Source of the DNA: Pochonia chlamydosporia 170
Taxonomy: Eukaryota; Ascomycota; Sordariomycetes; Hypocreales; Clavicipitaceae
Length of the DNA: 64,000 nucleotides
Assembly (NCBI RefSeq): GCF_001653235.2
Contig: NW_019154046.1
Span: 496,001-560,000 of the forward strand
Reading direction: 5' to 3'
The notes under the pieces were generated by a model. The model saw only the letters and a list, made by a program, of their open reading frames with translations. It had not been told where the DNA came from and searched no databases. This document shows positions 45,891 through 56,570 of the stretch, in pieces (the stretch's first letter is position 1; the number at the start of each line of letters is the position of its first letter). The translations under genes and the position numbers were made by a program.

Positions 45891-46133
45891 TACGGTCAGG
45901 AGATCTTGCACTATTCACAAGCGTTCGATAGCTCTTGATATGTGTGGCTATTCCCCCCTCTCAGCCAAAATGAAACTTACTACGTTGCCGAAATTCTTGA
46001 GCATGCCTCGCTTGCACGGTGACTGCGTTGTTGGATAGGCCAGATTTGCACAGAAAATCGAAACGCACCGTATTATGTGAGTGAAAGAATTTTCATGCGT
46101 TTGGGTTATGCAAATCTCATTTGGGTCTAGTTA

Positions 46134-47255
46134 TCACTTATTTGAGCCGACTAGGACCTGGCCATGCTGACTCCTTGGTAGGTAGGCAAATATTCCTGGA
46201 ACACCTTCACATCCATGCATGACTTCTTCACTATCCGCATTGTCCAGAATGAGAAGCCATCGGCCGATGCTCTCTAAACTCAGATGCTGCTGAATGAGCT
46301 CCCTACCATCATTATTGTCCTTATTTCTTGGGAGGTTTAGTTTTTCGACAAGATCCATACAGGCCAGTTCAAAGGCCGCCATGCTAAACGCGGGTAGCCA
46401 GAGTACGCTGCGCGCTGGTTCTTTTTCCTGTATCATATAGGCAACCCTTAGAACCACCTGGGTCTTCCCTACCCCACCCATGCATACCAGAGCAACACGA
46501 CCCTTTCTCTTGGCGAATAGCATATCCATCAGCGATTTAATCACATTATCGCGACCAACAAAGCTATCGTTCTCAGCGAAAGGCACAGAGAATATCCGGT
46601 CTAGCGGCAATTAGCAAGATTTTATTAAAATAGAAAGCGGCACAGCCGTAGATAGTGAACTAACGCTGCTTCGGTGACTTTGACTGCCGGTTTGTGAAGT
46701 ACTTTCCTAGTAGAGCTTTCGCCGTTGATGCGGCTGTTGCCGCGGCATATCTCTGCCATCCTTTTGACTTGTGCGAGTCAGCGTAGTCGCACACACCTTT
46801 AATAATCATACATGAAGGTAACTCGTCCCATACACCCGCCCCTTCCATTTCGAAGCCAATGACATTGTCTCTCTTCGCAAGTTGGTCGCGCGTTTCTCCC
46901 GACTTCAAAACAGTATCTGCAGAGCCAATTCCCCCCACATGTATGGCCAATGCCGGTGGCTCATTGTCCCTTGAATCTCTTGCTTCTCGTTGCCATTGTA
47001 GTTGATCTCTATGTATGAATTCATCATCATTGCATCCTAGGTCTAGGCAGCTTGATTCTACCGCGCTCTCACACACCGGGTCTGCATTAGTACAACAGGC
47101 GTTGCAGATGTCACATTTCACCGTATCCTGATGCTTATGGCGATATTTCGAGTCGAATACCTTGTCATGTACCTCTCCTAGCAAGGGGCGTGGACAGCCA
47201 TACTCTGCACTTTGACAACTCTTTCACAAAGTAGGTAGAGTTGCCAGTCTCGCCG
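46134..47255 (-). pseudogene. Truncated PNP-NB-ARC NLR
   Basis: The right half of a PNP_UDP domain (YGCPRPLLGEVHDKVFDSKY, a Cys-rich insert with CDICNACC, FEMEGAGVWDELPSCMIIKG, CDYADSHKSKGW) is spliced by a 64-nt intron (46,664-46,601) to an NB-ARC domain: IFSVPFAENDSFVGRD, P-loop CMGGVGKTQVVLRVAY, kinase-2 RWLLILDNADSEE. The frame stops just after QHGQVLVGSNK, where the family reads GSIIVTTR, and the rest of NB-ARC and all repeats are absent. Upstream of 47,195 the PNP continues one frame over (STYFVKELSKC), so a frameshift is present, and the N-terminal half is missing. This PNP subtype, with its Cys-rich insert, differs from the other PNP domains here. Confidence 0.85.
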
Positions 47256-48283
47256 TTACGTCACACGGACGGATCGACTAACTTCACGTACTTTCGCTTC
47301 CATAGCTTAAACCTTATTAAATTTCTAGGACTTCTTTGTACATACCGACATGCCGGCAGAAACTGCAAGAGCCCGTGTCACGGTAAATAGGATTCAACAG
47401 CGTCTGCAGGTGCGAAGCCTTGAATAGAGCTAGCCCAACCACCTGATGGCTGGCCAGCCACCTGGAATATAAGGACGATAGCTGGGGAAGCTATTTAGAT
47501 TACTATAAGAAGTTGTAGATACCCCTCACTAGATAGAAGAAAATCAAGGATCATAATCCACGTCTATGTCGTCCATAGCTGCACTTTCGTGATATCCTGT
47601 TCTTTCCTTGATCGCCAATGGACTCTAGAGGACGTGATAGTAATCCCCTCCAGTTCCGATTCCGACTGCGGCACAGATAGCGGCGACGAGGCGATAGACA
47701 GTGTCCTGCATATGAACCTGTTACATGACCAACATCCTGACGACTCCCTTCCTTCTACTCTGCGATTGTGGCCTCTACATCAGACCGTCATTTCCCCGCT
47801 CTGTCGCCAACTACACAGGCCCTGCAGATCTCCATCCAGTTCCTCAAATCCCAGCCACATTAAATCACCGTACCCATCGTTGCTTCCTAGATAGTCCGTT
47901 CGTATTGAATGCGAAGAATCACTGCACAAGCCTGCTCAGCACAACCCCAGTCAGGTCTAGCCCAAGGCTGAACTTCACCTGCATTCGGTAGAGATCAACA
48001 TAATGTCCGAATACCCAGCTCCAGAGGATCGTCCAACACAACATTGGCTTGCGACAGCCTTGCCTCCACGTCGCCTTCTTCCTTGGGATGAGCAATACCC
48101 CCTATCTCAATTCTTCGACTGTACTTGCTCATATCACTTCATTGTAAAACTCTCATTGTTGCACATCGACTCATTCTGAACATCCCCAAAAACTTGCACC
48201 CACCGTGAATTCGAACTGCTGGGGTCGGCCATTGATTCGATTAACAAAAAACAGCCGAGCCCTCCGCACAAACTGTCATCTCG
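47256..48283. other. Gene-free stretch
   Basis: A plus-strand 101-codon frame (47,589-47,894) has an acidic Ser/Asp patch (VIPSSSDSDCGTDSGDEAID) but no recognised domain or intron support. The last 100 bp precede the MARVEL-like gene. Confidence 0.35.
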
Positions 48284-49384
48284 ATGACTTCGACATACGC
48301 TCCACAAGGACCACCAACATGGGGATCTCCAGGCCCTCAAGTAGCCGTCATGGCATTACCAATGAACTATAGCGTGATTAAACCTCCAGCCAAACAATTA
48401 TACCCCCGTGGCTGGGTTACAGTTCCTATTCTACAGCTCATTTTTGCCGTCACCAGTGCTGGCTTTACAGCATTTCTCCTATTTACAAGCCTACGTATGA
48501 GAGTTATTCTTATGATTTGCGCCGTGAGTTGCGAAACCTCTAACCCAATGGGATGCACGGCACAGAAGGCTAGCGGTGGAATCTAAGAAAGCTGACATTT
48601 GCTCATTGTTCTCTCAAGTCCGGAATATCAATAGGCATCTCCATCTGGCTCATTTGTGCTCACTCTTGCGCACCACAGTCCCTCAAGCCCATGGTAGCCC
48701 TTCCCCTCGACTTTTTAGTCCTGGTACTCTGGATCGCGACTGTTGGGTGGATGGTGCCCTCGGCGGTTAACCTCTCTACAGAAGGCTTCTTAGAAGCCTG
48801 TGCGGGCATTGCTGCGGGAATTGCTGGGATAGATTTGTGAGTAAAGTATTCTTTGTGATGTTCTTCCAAACTCGCTAAACTTCGATAATAGTATACTTTT
48901 TGCTGTGGGCATGATTGGCGATATTATCGCTTTTCATCGCGTACGAAGACTCGGTCAATTCCAGCAATACCCACCTCAGCAGCCGAATATGCAGCCATAT
49001 ATGCAATCGCGAACCCCTCACCCCGGACTCAGTTATGATCAACATGCTACTACAACGACAGTTAGAAAGCCTGAATTCGAAGTCCGAAGCCCTGTGAATC
49101 CACTTCCGACGCAAAACGCGATAGAAAACGCTGAACGGGAGTTTGAACATGAACTTGACCCTCAGTCAATGGCTGCCAGAGAAATGGATGGAAATTCCAT
49201 GCCAAGTCTCAACGGGTTGACTTCTAAACCTGAGCTTGGTCCTCAGTCCGTCCAAACGAGAGAATTAGCTGACCAAGACCGGCCAGCTGAGTTGTCTGAG
49301 ACAATTTCGCCAGCGTCACCATTTCCGTTTCGTGGCAGCGCTAGTCAATCGTTCGCGGAGCTTCCTACGCGACCGAAGTCTTGA
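48284..49384 (+). CDS. MARVEL-like tetraspan membrane protein
   Basis: Exons 48,284-48,523, 48,574-48,836 and 48,892-49,384, with gtgagt donors and CTAAC/CTAAA branch sites, give 331 aa. Hydrophobic segments, in order: VTVPILQLIFAVTSAGFTAF; SGISIGISIWLICAHSC; MVALPLDFLVLVLWIATVGW; and IDFILFAVGMIGDIIAFH, followed by a long polar tail rich in Pro, Gln and Glu (NAIENAEREFEHELDPQS). The four-helix layout with the ALPLDFLVLVLWI block fits fungal MARVEL-like plasma-membrane proteins, which organise membrane domains. The frame is unbroken across all splices. The function is inferred from topology. Confidence 0.75.
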
Positions 49385-49679
49385 ATAGCCGGCATGTACA
49401 GGGCATCTCTTACATAGTATAGTAGATCGGGGCTTGGTACGCGCGGCGTTTGTGTTGGTGAGCATGTTACTGTGACAAGACTTGCCCGATTTAGTCTGTT
49501 CGTAATTGTCATGTTCTGCATGTATACGTACATACCTGTTTCATTATGGGTCGTGAAAATGCTTCGAATAGATCCTATAGAGGAGAGTGATGGGTTTCTG
49601 GTGATCTATAAGCATATATATGAGTTGCTAACGAAGGCGACCTTACTAGTAAATAGCCACGCGTGTAGTTTCATACAAC

Positions 49680-50175
49680 CTCGAAAGGAGAAAAATCCCC
49701 CTCGAGACTCTTTTCGGCAAATACGGAGCACAAGTCCAGAGAGCGTACGCTGGCAAGGCCGAAGCCGAAGGCTAAAACGAGGGGAAGACGTAGCATAGTG
49801 AAGGGCTTAAAACTGATGAAAAGGAGGAAACAACTGACGTATTGGCCACCTGACTTATCAACGAAACATCTTTTTGTGCTTGTACCTTGCGACTTGCGTG
49901 CTACTTGAATTTGGAGTCACAGAGAACCGTAGGTGTGTGTTTCACAGTTGTAAGCAATTGTCGCTCCTCAATTGCACAATACAGACGTCGATGAACTAGG
50001 GAAGAGTCAAACTGATCAAGTAGAGGAGAGCAGCATCAATAATGGGCACTTTTTGGAAGGGTCTGGCAGGAAATTGTCACCTTTATGGCGTGCGTTCTCA
50101 CTTCAGCTTCGAAGAAGTCGAATTACGCCTGCACTCTCCCATAGGTTTGTTTTTACGCTTTCGGTAAGGCCATCT
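49680..50175 (+). repeat. Dispersed repeat, internally deleted copy (A-b-C)
   Basis: Segment A (49,680-49,832) is followed directly by the last bases of segment B (actgacgtattggccacctg) and then segment C (to about 50,170). About 350 bp of B is missing relative to the 45.3-kb copy. An insertion of about 70 bp (around 49,980-50,045) interrupts C relative to the 28.5-kb copy. Confidence 0.65.
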
Positions 50176-50272
50176 GGTATAGATAGTGCTATAGAAGGTG
50201 GCTAACGACTTTGGAATAAGACCGCGAAAGTAGACGCTGGAAACGGACTGGCGACTTTATCATATAAGCACC

Positions 50273-51256
50273 TTACTTACTGCAGATTTCACTGGCCAAT
50301 TTCTCTTGAGATGCCTGGCCAACAGGTACATAGCTAAGTAGTTCTTTTGCATACGATGCCGCGGCTAGGGCAGCATATCCTTGCCATTGCTTGTTCTTAT
50401 GTGAATCGGCATAGTCGCATATCCCGCGGACGACGATACAAGGGAAATCCATCATTAGACCGGCCGCCTCCATTTCGAAGCAAAGTGCTCCAGTCTCACG
50501 ACGAAGGAGTTCTCTGGTTGTTCCGTGTTTTATCACTGCATTTCCCGACGCAATGATGCCATAGAATACTTGTGGTTCAGGTTCTTCGCGAGCGTCTCTT
50601 TTCTCTTCCCACTCTGGCAGACAAGCCTCGCACATTGCTTTAGCCGTAGGATGGTCGTACTCAATCTTGAATAGGCGGTCTGTGGGCGCATTAGGTCTAC
50701 CAAAACTTTGCCGTGTCCGCGCAGTTCTTTGAGTTGCCTTTTCAATATATTCCGGATAGCTCGGGTCATCGGTTAACACAGACGCTCTCATATTTGCAAC
50801 TGCAGTCAACAGAGATCGCGGTGGGCTATTTAATGAGCCAATCCGCTGGAATTCGCCGCCTTCGACAACTTTTCCCATGTCATATTGAAACACCCCACCG
50901 CAGGTGCCTTCCGGGTAGCTCACCACGATGTCTCCCAGTCGTACATCACAGTTGGCAGACGGAATCCCTCCTCCGATGCCGACCATCAGCCCGATGCGCA
51001 ACGACCGAGAAAATGTTCGCATCATGTTAATCGCCACTGCCGTGGCTGATGTGGTGCCATATTGTCCGCCGGGAAGGCCAGCAATCACGACATAGTGTCT
51101 GCCGACCCGACCTAAGGTGTATGAGTTCGTATCTGTGCTGTCTTGCTCATCCAGGATGCCGAAGTTTTCATCGAGCATCTGCTTGGCTGCGGCGACCTCA
51201 ATAGGCAAGGCACATATCCAACCGATCTGGTACGCATCGAGTGCTGGAGGGGCCAT
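50273..51256 (-). CDS. PNP_UDP-domain protein, probably a truncated NLR
   Basis: An open frame of 327 codons starting MAPPALDAYQIGWICALPIE. All PNP_UDP blocks of the NLR N-terminus are present: [116 protein letters not shown]. The frame ends at SEICSK with a gtaagtaagg just before the stop, exactly where the WD40 and ankyrin genes splice into their NACHT exon. No NACHT or NB-ARC follows: the dispersed repeat begins about 100 bp downstream. It may therefore be an NLR decapitated by rearrangement, or survive as a stand-alone nucleoside phosphorylase-like protein. Confidence 0.85.
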   Translation of the reverse strand: MAPPALDAYQIGWICALPIEVAAAKQMLDENFGILDEQDSTDTNSYTLGRVGRHYVVIAGLPGGQYGTTSATAVAINMMRTFSRSLRIGLMVGIGGGIPSANCDVRLGDIVVSYPEGTCGGVFQYDMGKVVEGGEFQRIGSLNSPPRSLLTAVANMRASVLTDDPSYPEYIEKATQRTARTRQSFGRPNAPTDRLFKIEYDHPTAKAMCEACLPEWEEKRDAREEPEPQVFYGIIASGNAVIKHGTTRELLRRETGALCFEMEAAGLMMDFPCIVVRGICDYADSHKNKQWQGYAALAAASYAKELLSYVPVGQASQEKLASEICSK

Positions 51257-53739
51257 GATGCTTTAGCTCCCAGGTCGACATAGACATACCACTGCAGCCG
51301 GGTGCTTGTCCTCTCAAACTTTCAGTTTCTGGTCAACGACAAGCAATAAGCATGAGAATTTTTCAGAAATGATGCAATGTCTTCCGCTGGGAGGCAATCT
51401 AGGGGCGTGGAATGAGCAAGAAACTGACCGTGATCGCCGTATGATTTATGACGAGACCAACAAGGCTTTCTTCAGCCATCACAAACGTATTGCAACATGA
51501 CTTGTTGGATTAAGCCCCCCATGTAACAAGAAGGCAGCCAATGACCGCCCGAATGTCTCCCGGTGAGGGGAGGGGAGGAGGCACGGCAGCGAGGGTGTGG
51601 TGGTTGCCCGCCTTAGCAGTAATGGAATCTGCCTTCCCATCAGCCGATCGTTCCCATGGTGGCATTGAGGCATTTTAGTGTTCAGTGACAGTATTCAGAA
51701 GTCAAGCCGCGATAGCAGATGTAACTCACTCACCTCCGGCCACAATCTTTGGTAGGCACTCCGTCGCAGCTATGCTATGCTGTGCGATGAGGTGTTAGCA
51801 TTTAGATAACACTGGCTCTCCATTCCGCCTCACCTGGAGCACCATGACAGAGAATGAAAAAAGCTGGTAGCGACAATGTTAGCTTCGAAGGTCCGTTTTC
51901 TTCAAAACGAAGAGCGTGGGATGGATACGGAATTTTACTCCAGTCCAAGTCGCCTCCGTTTGGGGACCACTCGCGTCTCAATATTGATGCAAAATTGGAT
52001 GGCCGCGACTTTGTTGGCCGTGATTGCTTCACTGCCGAATAAAGTCCAACAGTCGCCAAACAGGCAGCCACGGGCCAGGACTAGTGTTGAGCGGCGGCCC
52101 GTCGCGTCCCTTATTGTCACAACACCCCTAGCATTCTTCTTGGTTGATTGGCCACTGCGGTTTGAACAAGGCTGCCCCAGACATAGCCAGGTACAGCCCA
52201 GGTCTTCATTGGGAATATGTTTTAGCCTGGCCTGCCGCATGTGGTTGGGTGGCGCGATGGTCCTGAGGGCGGCCCCTACAGAGGCGCCCCCTGTCTCTAA
52301 TTGCGCGCCCTGTAGTAGTACCTCGACTTGCTCGCAACTTCCATACATACCGATGTACTGCGTTTCCAGGTAATACTAGCCCCGAGGAATTGAGCCAAAG
52401 GATTCAAGCGTCCACTCAATAGCATGGCATTGGCGCATGTGTAAATTGCAAGAATTTGGGAGTAATACTATGTGCAGTATTGCGAAGATCGTCACATTTG
52501 GGCTTGTACTATTTAATCATTGCCAACTCAATGACGAAGTTTGTGCTCCGCCTCTCTGCTAAAGGGAGCGGTTGCGATTTCCCAAGCCTAGGCTCTCTGG
52601 GCGGGCTATAGTCTCGCTTATGGAGACTTCACCGTTATCGCGTCACAGGTCTTAAATAAGGTTCGCGAAGGCATTTACAGGAAGCACCAGATTGGATTAC
52701 TCTACCGTCAGACAGATACTTAATGATTCGGAGACCCAAAGCCAACCTTTGCGACCGATCAAAACCAAGGGTTCATTTCCCGCCGCGATTCTGTAGCGCG
52801 ACTTGATGAAAGAGACAGCTACGGAAAGCACAAATCTGTAAAGCCAACATGGGGTGGACCTAGTAGGAAATGGGAGCAGAAAATGGCGTTGGAATCCATG
52901 TCTGTCCCACTAAACATGGGTTTATAAACACGTCATACCGTGTTCCTAGTTGAACAAGGATAGCACTTGGCTGGAGCTGATTATGGCTGCTTGGTCGACT
53001 GGCCTGTCGGATCAAAGCTGAACTGTCGTGCGTGCATTGGCCTACCGTGGATTTGCGTCTACATTCGGGGTTTGGAAACCAGCGCCACCTCCACAGGTTC
53101 CAAATCGGAAGCGCCTTTTGCTATACGTTAGTTAATTCTGCAGTTTGTGTAGTAATATGTTTTTATTTGTCTGCGGTTGTAGAATAGTGAATGGTGTCTC
53201 ACAGCTACTACATTTGTACTGGAAAATAATTCTCTTGGCAGTATTCACAATACACATTATAGAAATGCCAGGTGTGTCTACCACACCACACTGATTCTCA
53301 GTAGCCAGCAGGAGTGTATGTATTAAATCTTGGCAGATTTACGGCAAAGTGGATTTCGTTGGTGGGTTTGTTGGACTCACTATGATGCCTAATGGCGCCA
53401 TAACTGGCCATCGACTTCGAATCCACATCCAGCTGACCCTGAATGTGGGACTATCTGCGCAGCCATGTTTGGACAACCAGCAGGGGTGAGTGTGATTTTA
53501 CTGCAGCTTAGTTTAGCGTGCACACACAACGCTCAGGGGTTTTCCTAGGATCCCCACAAAGCAACAAGGATTGTCTGTTCTACCCACACACCCTTCAACT
53601 TGGTGGTAGAAAACAACTCAAAGAATGGTTAGGATAGAGCATTGCGTTCACATATAAGGTTCGTACTCCTTCAAGAGGTTCCAAGACCCTTCTTTCTTCT
53701 TTTGATCCTTGGGCTATGTAGCTATAGTTCAGGAGAGCC
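51257..53739. other. Long gene-free stretch
   Basis: About 2.5 kb. Overlapping frames of 60-165 codons at 51.8-52.4 kb on both strands lack recognisable domains. No tRNA, tandem array or transposon end was identified. Confidence 0.4.
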
Positions 53740-54066
53740 GCTCGATAGGTGATTATGTCACCTTGAGTTGCAAAGCCGTGCGAGGTGAATTTGTCACCTT
53801 GTGTACGGAGCGGAGACCTCTCCCAGGTTGCTCGATAGGTGAATTTTCGCCTTGAGTTGGTAAAGCCGTGCGAGGTGAATTTGTCACCTTGTGTACGGAG
53901 CGACAGTACTTCACGCGAGTGGGCCCCTCGTCTGAATTGCAAAGCTACAACTGTGCAAGTGCACGGAGCGTCAGTGGTGAATTTAGTCACCTGGATGCAA
54001 AACCTCATCAGTGGTGAATTTGGTCGCCTAGATATAGCCAAACTCGTTCGAGGTAAATTTGTCACC
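53740..54066. repeat. Array of seven GGTGA-N4-6-TCACC palindromic motifs
   Basis: Seven copies of a palindrome-like word: 53,748-53,762, 53,784-53,798, 53,838-53,851, 53,874-53,888, 53,976-53,991, 54,013-54,028 and 54,052-54,066. The commonest form is ggtgaatttgtcacc. The first four belong to two tandem units of about 72 bp (ctcgataggtga...ccttgagttg...aaagccgtgcgaggtgaatt...gtgtacggagcg); the last three are spread further apart. Half-sites vary by single bases while symmetry is largely kept. It could be a protein-binding array or a hairpin-prone minisatellite. Confidence 0.7.
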
Positions 54067-55368
54067 TTTTCCTTGGGAGGGGTTAAATTTTGGGCGGAAG
54101 GTATAGGGTAGGCTACATTATGCGCCAAGCTGTCATATATTCTTCTTTTTTTGACAGTATGTTCATCCATAAATTGGCTGGTGTGAGCCAGCAGTAATGA
54201 TCGTCCAGAAATGGCATTCAGATTGTGATCTGGCAGGTGGGGCAAATGTGGAAGAGTGCTAGAGACCCATGTCAAAGCAGAAAGCTACCATGCATGGATC
54301 CACAAGCCCAGGATATTCTCAACTGAAGCATACTGTCGATGAAAAGATGTGAGAGACTATCTGAAAGGTGTTCCCACACACTGAAGCAGGTTACGGCTTC
54401 CCAAATGCACCCCGGTTTGTATTTACCCCCTCTCAGTTCGTAGAACTTTCACACCATATATAGTGCGGGCGGTGTGTGTAGCAAGCAGCCTTCAAGTGAC
54501 ACGGAGCAGGGATGACATGGAATTTCATGACATCGGGTAGGTAATAGCTGCTATCTGGGCAGACTTCCACGTTGCCGCCGACCAGCCCCTCTGCTAATGG
54601 ATCAAGTGGTTCCTGAAGGCAACGGACCATGACATTTCTGCTCAGAGGAGCATTGGGACGCCGTGCTGGGGCCATGCCTCATCGTTTTTTGCCTTCACCT
54701 CCCACCTTGTATGTGAAAATGGGGAGTTCATTTTTCGAGACGCGGCTAAAAGGTGCAGCACCAGTCTTCTTATTACACAAATAGATTATGCATTGTTACT
54801 GTAGTGGCATGATTCGTGAGGAGTTTACTCTATAACTATTCTTTTGGATACCACTACTTCGCGGGCTCCTCTTTTACTCCGTGAGGTTTTTCATAACCCT
54901 GACATATTTCTTCATATCTATTGAGGCCGACTTGTGCCATTCATCTACATTGTGAGGGCTGGACAGGTTTGGTGGGAGCATGTCGACTCTTAAAGTGTTG
55001 ACACGGATTGGGGGGGCTTAGAATCGAAGGTCAAGTATTTTTTGGTACGTATATGTCCTTAGGTTTAACGTTGTGCTGTCAAGTCTGCCGATTTATGTAT
55101 CCAGCAGGGTTTCAGCTGGAGATTGTGGAACTTGGCAAAATCTGGGTGACCAAAGTAGGCAATCGGCTAAAAGGGGCAGGCTATTTAATGCATAGCCAGG
55201 TGAGTGGGATGATATGCTTTGCACTTCCCAAGTCATCTCCCTCGGGGGTTACTCCAGGATCCGAGTTGAACCAGCTTGTGAGCCTCGTCCGCGGTATCGG
55301 CCGGCATTCTAATTCGTTTTTAGAATTTGAAAACGAAATTGAAGATACTGACTGCCTAGACACAACAA
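54067..55368. other. Gene-free stretch
   Basis: An 80-codon minus-strand frame (54,433-54,675) and a plus-strand frame from 55,008 do not show recognised domains. The latter runs into the PNP fragment at 55,369. Confidence 0.35.
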
Positions 55369-55505
55369 CCCCTCCGGCATTGGATGCGTACCAAATTGGC
55401 TGGATATGTGACCCAACGAGTCGCCGCGGCCAAGTTGATGCTCTGTGAGACTTTCGGAGTGCTCGAGAAGCAAGACAGCGCAGATACTAATTATACACTA
55501 AAACG
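55369..55505 (+). pseudogene. PNP N-terminal fragment of an NLR
   Basis: PPALDAYQIGWICD in one frame, then after a frameshift RVAAAKLMLCETFGVLEKQD and SADTNYTLKR. It aligns residue by residue with the start of the PNP gene at 51,256 (PPALDAYQIGWICALP...VAAAKQMLDENFGILDEQD). It ends within ten bases of an inverted NB-ARC fragment. Confidence 0.8.
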
Positions 55506-55600
55506 CAAAGCTATTTGCGTCTTGTCCACTCCGCCAAGTCCGACGAGTGCCTTCTTATGGCTTCGATCCTTACCGAAGAACTTCTCCTTATGTGCGAACA
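55500..55600 (-). pseudogene. NB-ARC P-loop fragment, inverted
   Basis: On the minus strand: KKALVGLGGVDKTQIALRF, preceded by NKLALFAHKEKFFGKD. This is the NB-ARC Walker A region (family: ALVGLGGVGKTQIAL) with Asp in place of the last Gly of the P-loop. Only about 35 residues remain. Confidence 0.65.
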
Positions 55601-55961
55601 GGGCAAGCTTGTTGGCGGGCAAAGAAGAGTCTCTGGATATGAGCGACAGGGAGGGAGTGTGAGCGAACCGGGGGTAATCCTGTACGCATATGGAAACCTG
55701 CGTGTAGCGCAAAACCATGAGACTTTCAATCCTGGAGCGACGAAAAGTGCCTTTGTGTACCCGAATATGGTACAGTACTGGTATGTGCTACAATACCCTG
55801 AGATGAGGGTAGTGGATACTGTAACATCCTTTAAGTTCCTATTAAATGTGTTTGATCCATAATTGACTGTACAATCAGGAGTATAAAGGCTGCCCTCCAG
55901 CTTGATGGTGCGCAGACATTTGAGACGGGAGACGGCACTAATACTGTCCTTTCGTCTGAGA
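55601..55961. other. Short gap, nothing recognised
   Basis: Overlapping frames exist on both strands but none shows a known domain. The right end is the leader of the MADS-like gene. Confidence 0.35.
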
Positions 55962-56344
55962 ATGGATCCGCCCTCGGTCAGTAAACGGGATACAACAAAT
56001 GACAACTTTTCTAGGGCAATTTTCCGTCTGCTGAAAAGATGTGACCAAATTGGCCGTCGCTATGATGCAGATGTTTACTTACTCGTGCGTCGGAAACAAG
56101 ATCGTTACGACTATAGATCCACGGATGACTCGTCATTTCCACTCTCTTCTCACGACTTGGTGAGTGCCACATATCCTTGGAGCCTGATACCCTGAGCTCA
56201 TGCTCCAACCCAAAGGAGAAATTTTACCCGCCAGCAACCACTAAGACCGCGTTGGAGGATGACAACAAGGCCGTGGTTCAGAAAGCTGGAGGCTTGGAGA
56301 TTTACAGTGAAGATGAGACTCAGTCGCGCGAAGTTGTTCCTTAG
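55962..56344 (+). CDS. Small MADS-like (SRF-type) protein
   Basis: Exon 1 55,962-56,159, intron 56,160-56,215 (gtgagt..caaag), exon 2 56,216-56,344, about 108 aa. The core AIFRLLKRCDQIGRRYDADV, YLLVRRKQDRYDYRSTD follows the MADS alpha-helix/beta-strand pattern of small fungal SRF-type proteins (helix, then C.A.VY..I...GRYY.Y.S.DD..WPPS), continuing after the splice with EKFYPPATTKTALED. The start MDPPSVSK was chosen because it directly precedes the basic helix. The N-terminal basic stretch is shorter than in canonical MADS-box factors, so DNA binding is uncertain. Confidence 0.5.
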
Positions 56345-56570
56345 ATTCAAATAGTTGAATTTGACAAGTATGTAACTAAGGTGTGTATCTTATCAGCGGA
56401 GATGTACGAAGCAAAATGCGTATCTTTTGCTCACTGTTGTCTCATACCAACCATACCACATGTATTTGCGTAACATTTTGATAAGCCTCTTAAGATGCCG
56501 GGCGGATTCGCTTTTTGTACTCAACCCGGTCTCGCTTGAATAAGTGATATACTTCGGCCTAAGCTAGTGG

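Noticed and set aside
53839..54111. 90-codon frame over the palindrome array
   Set aside because: Composition follows the repeated motifs; not a gene.
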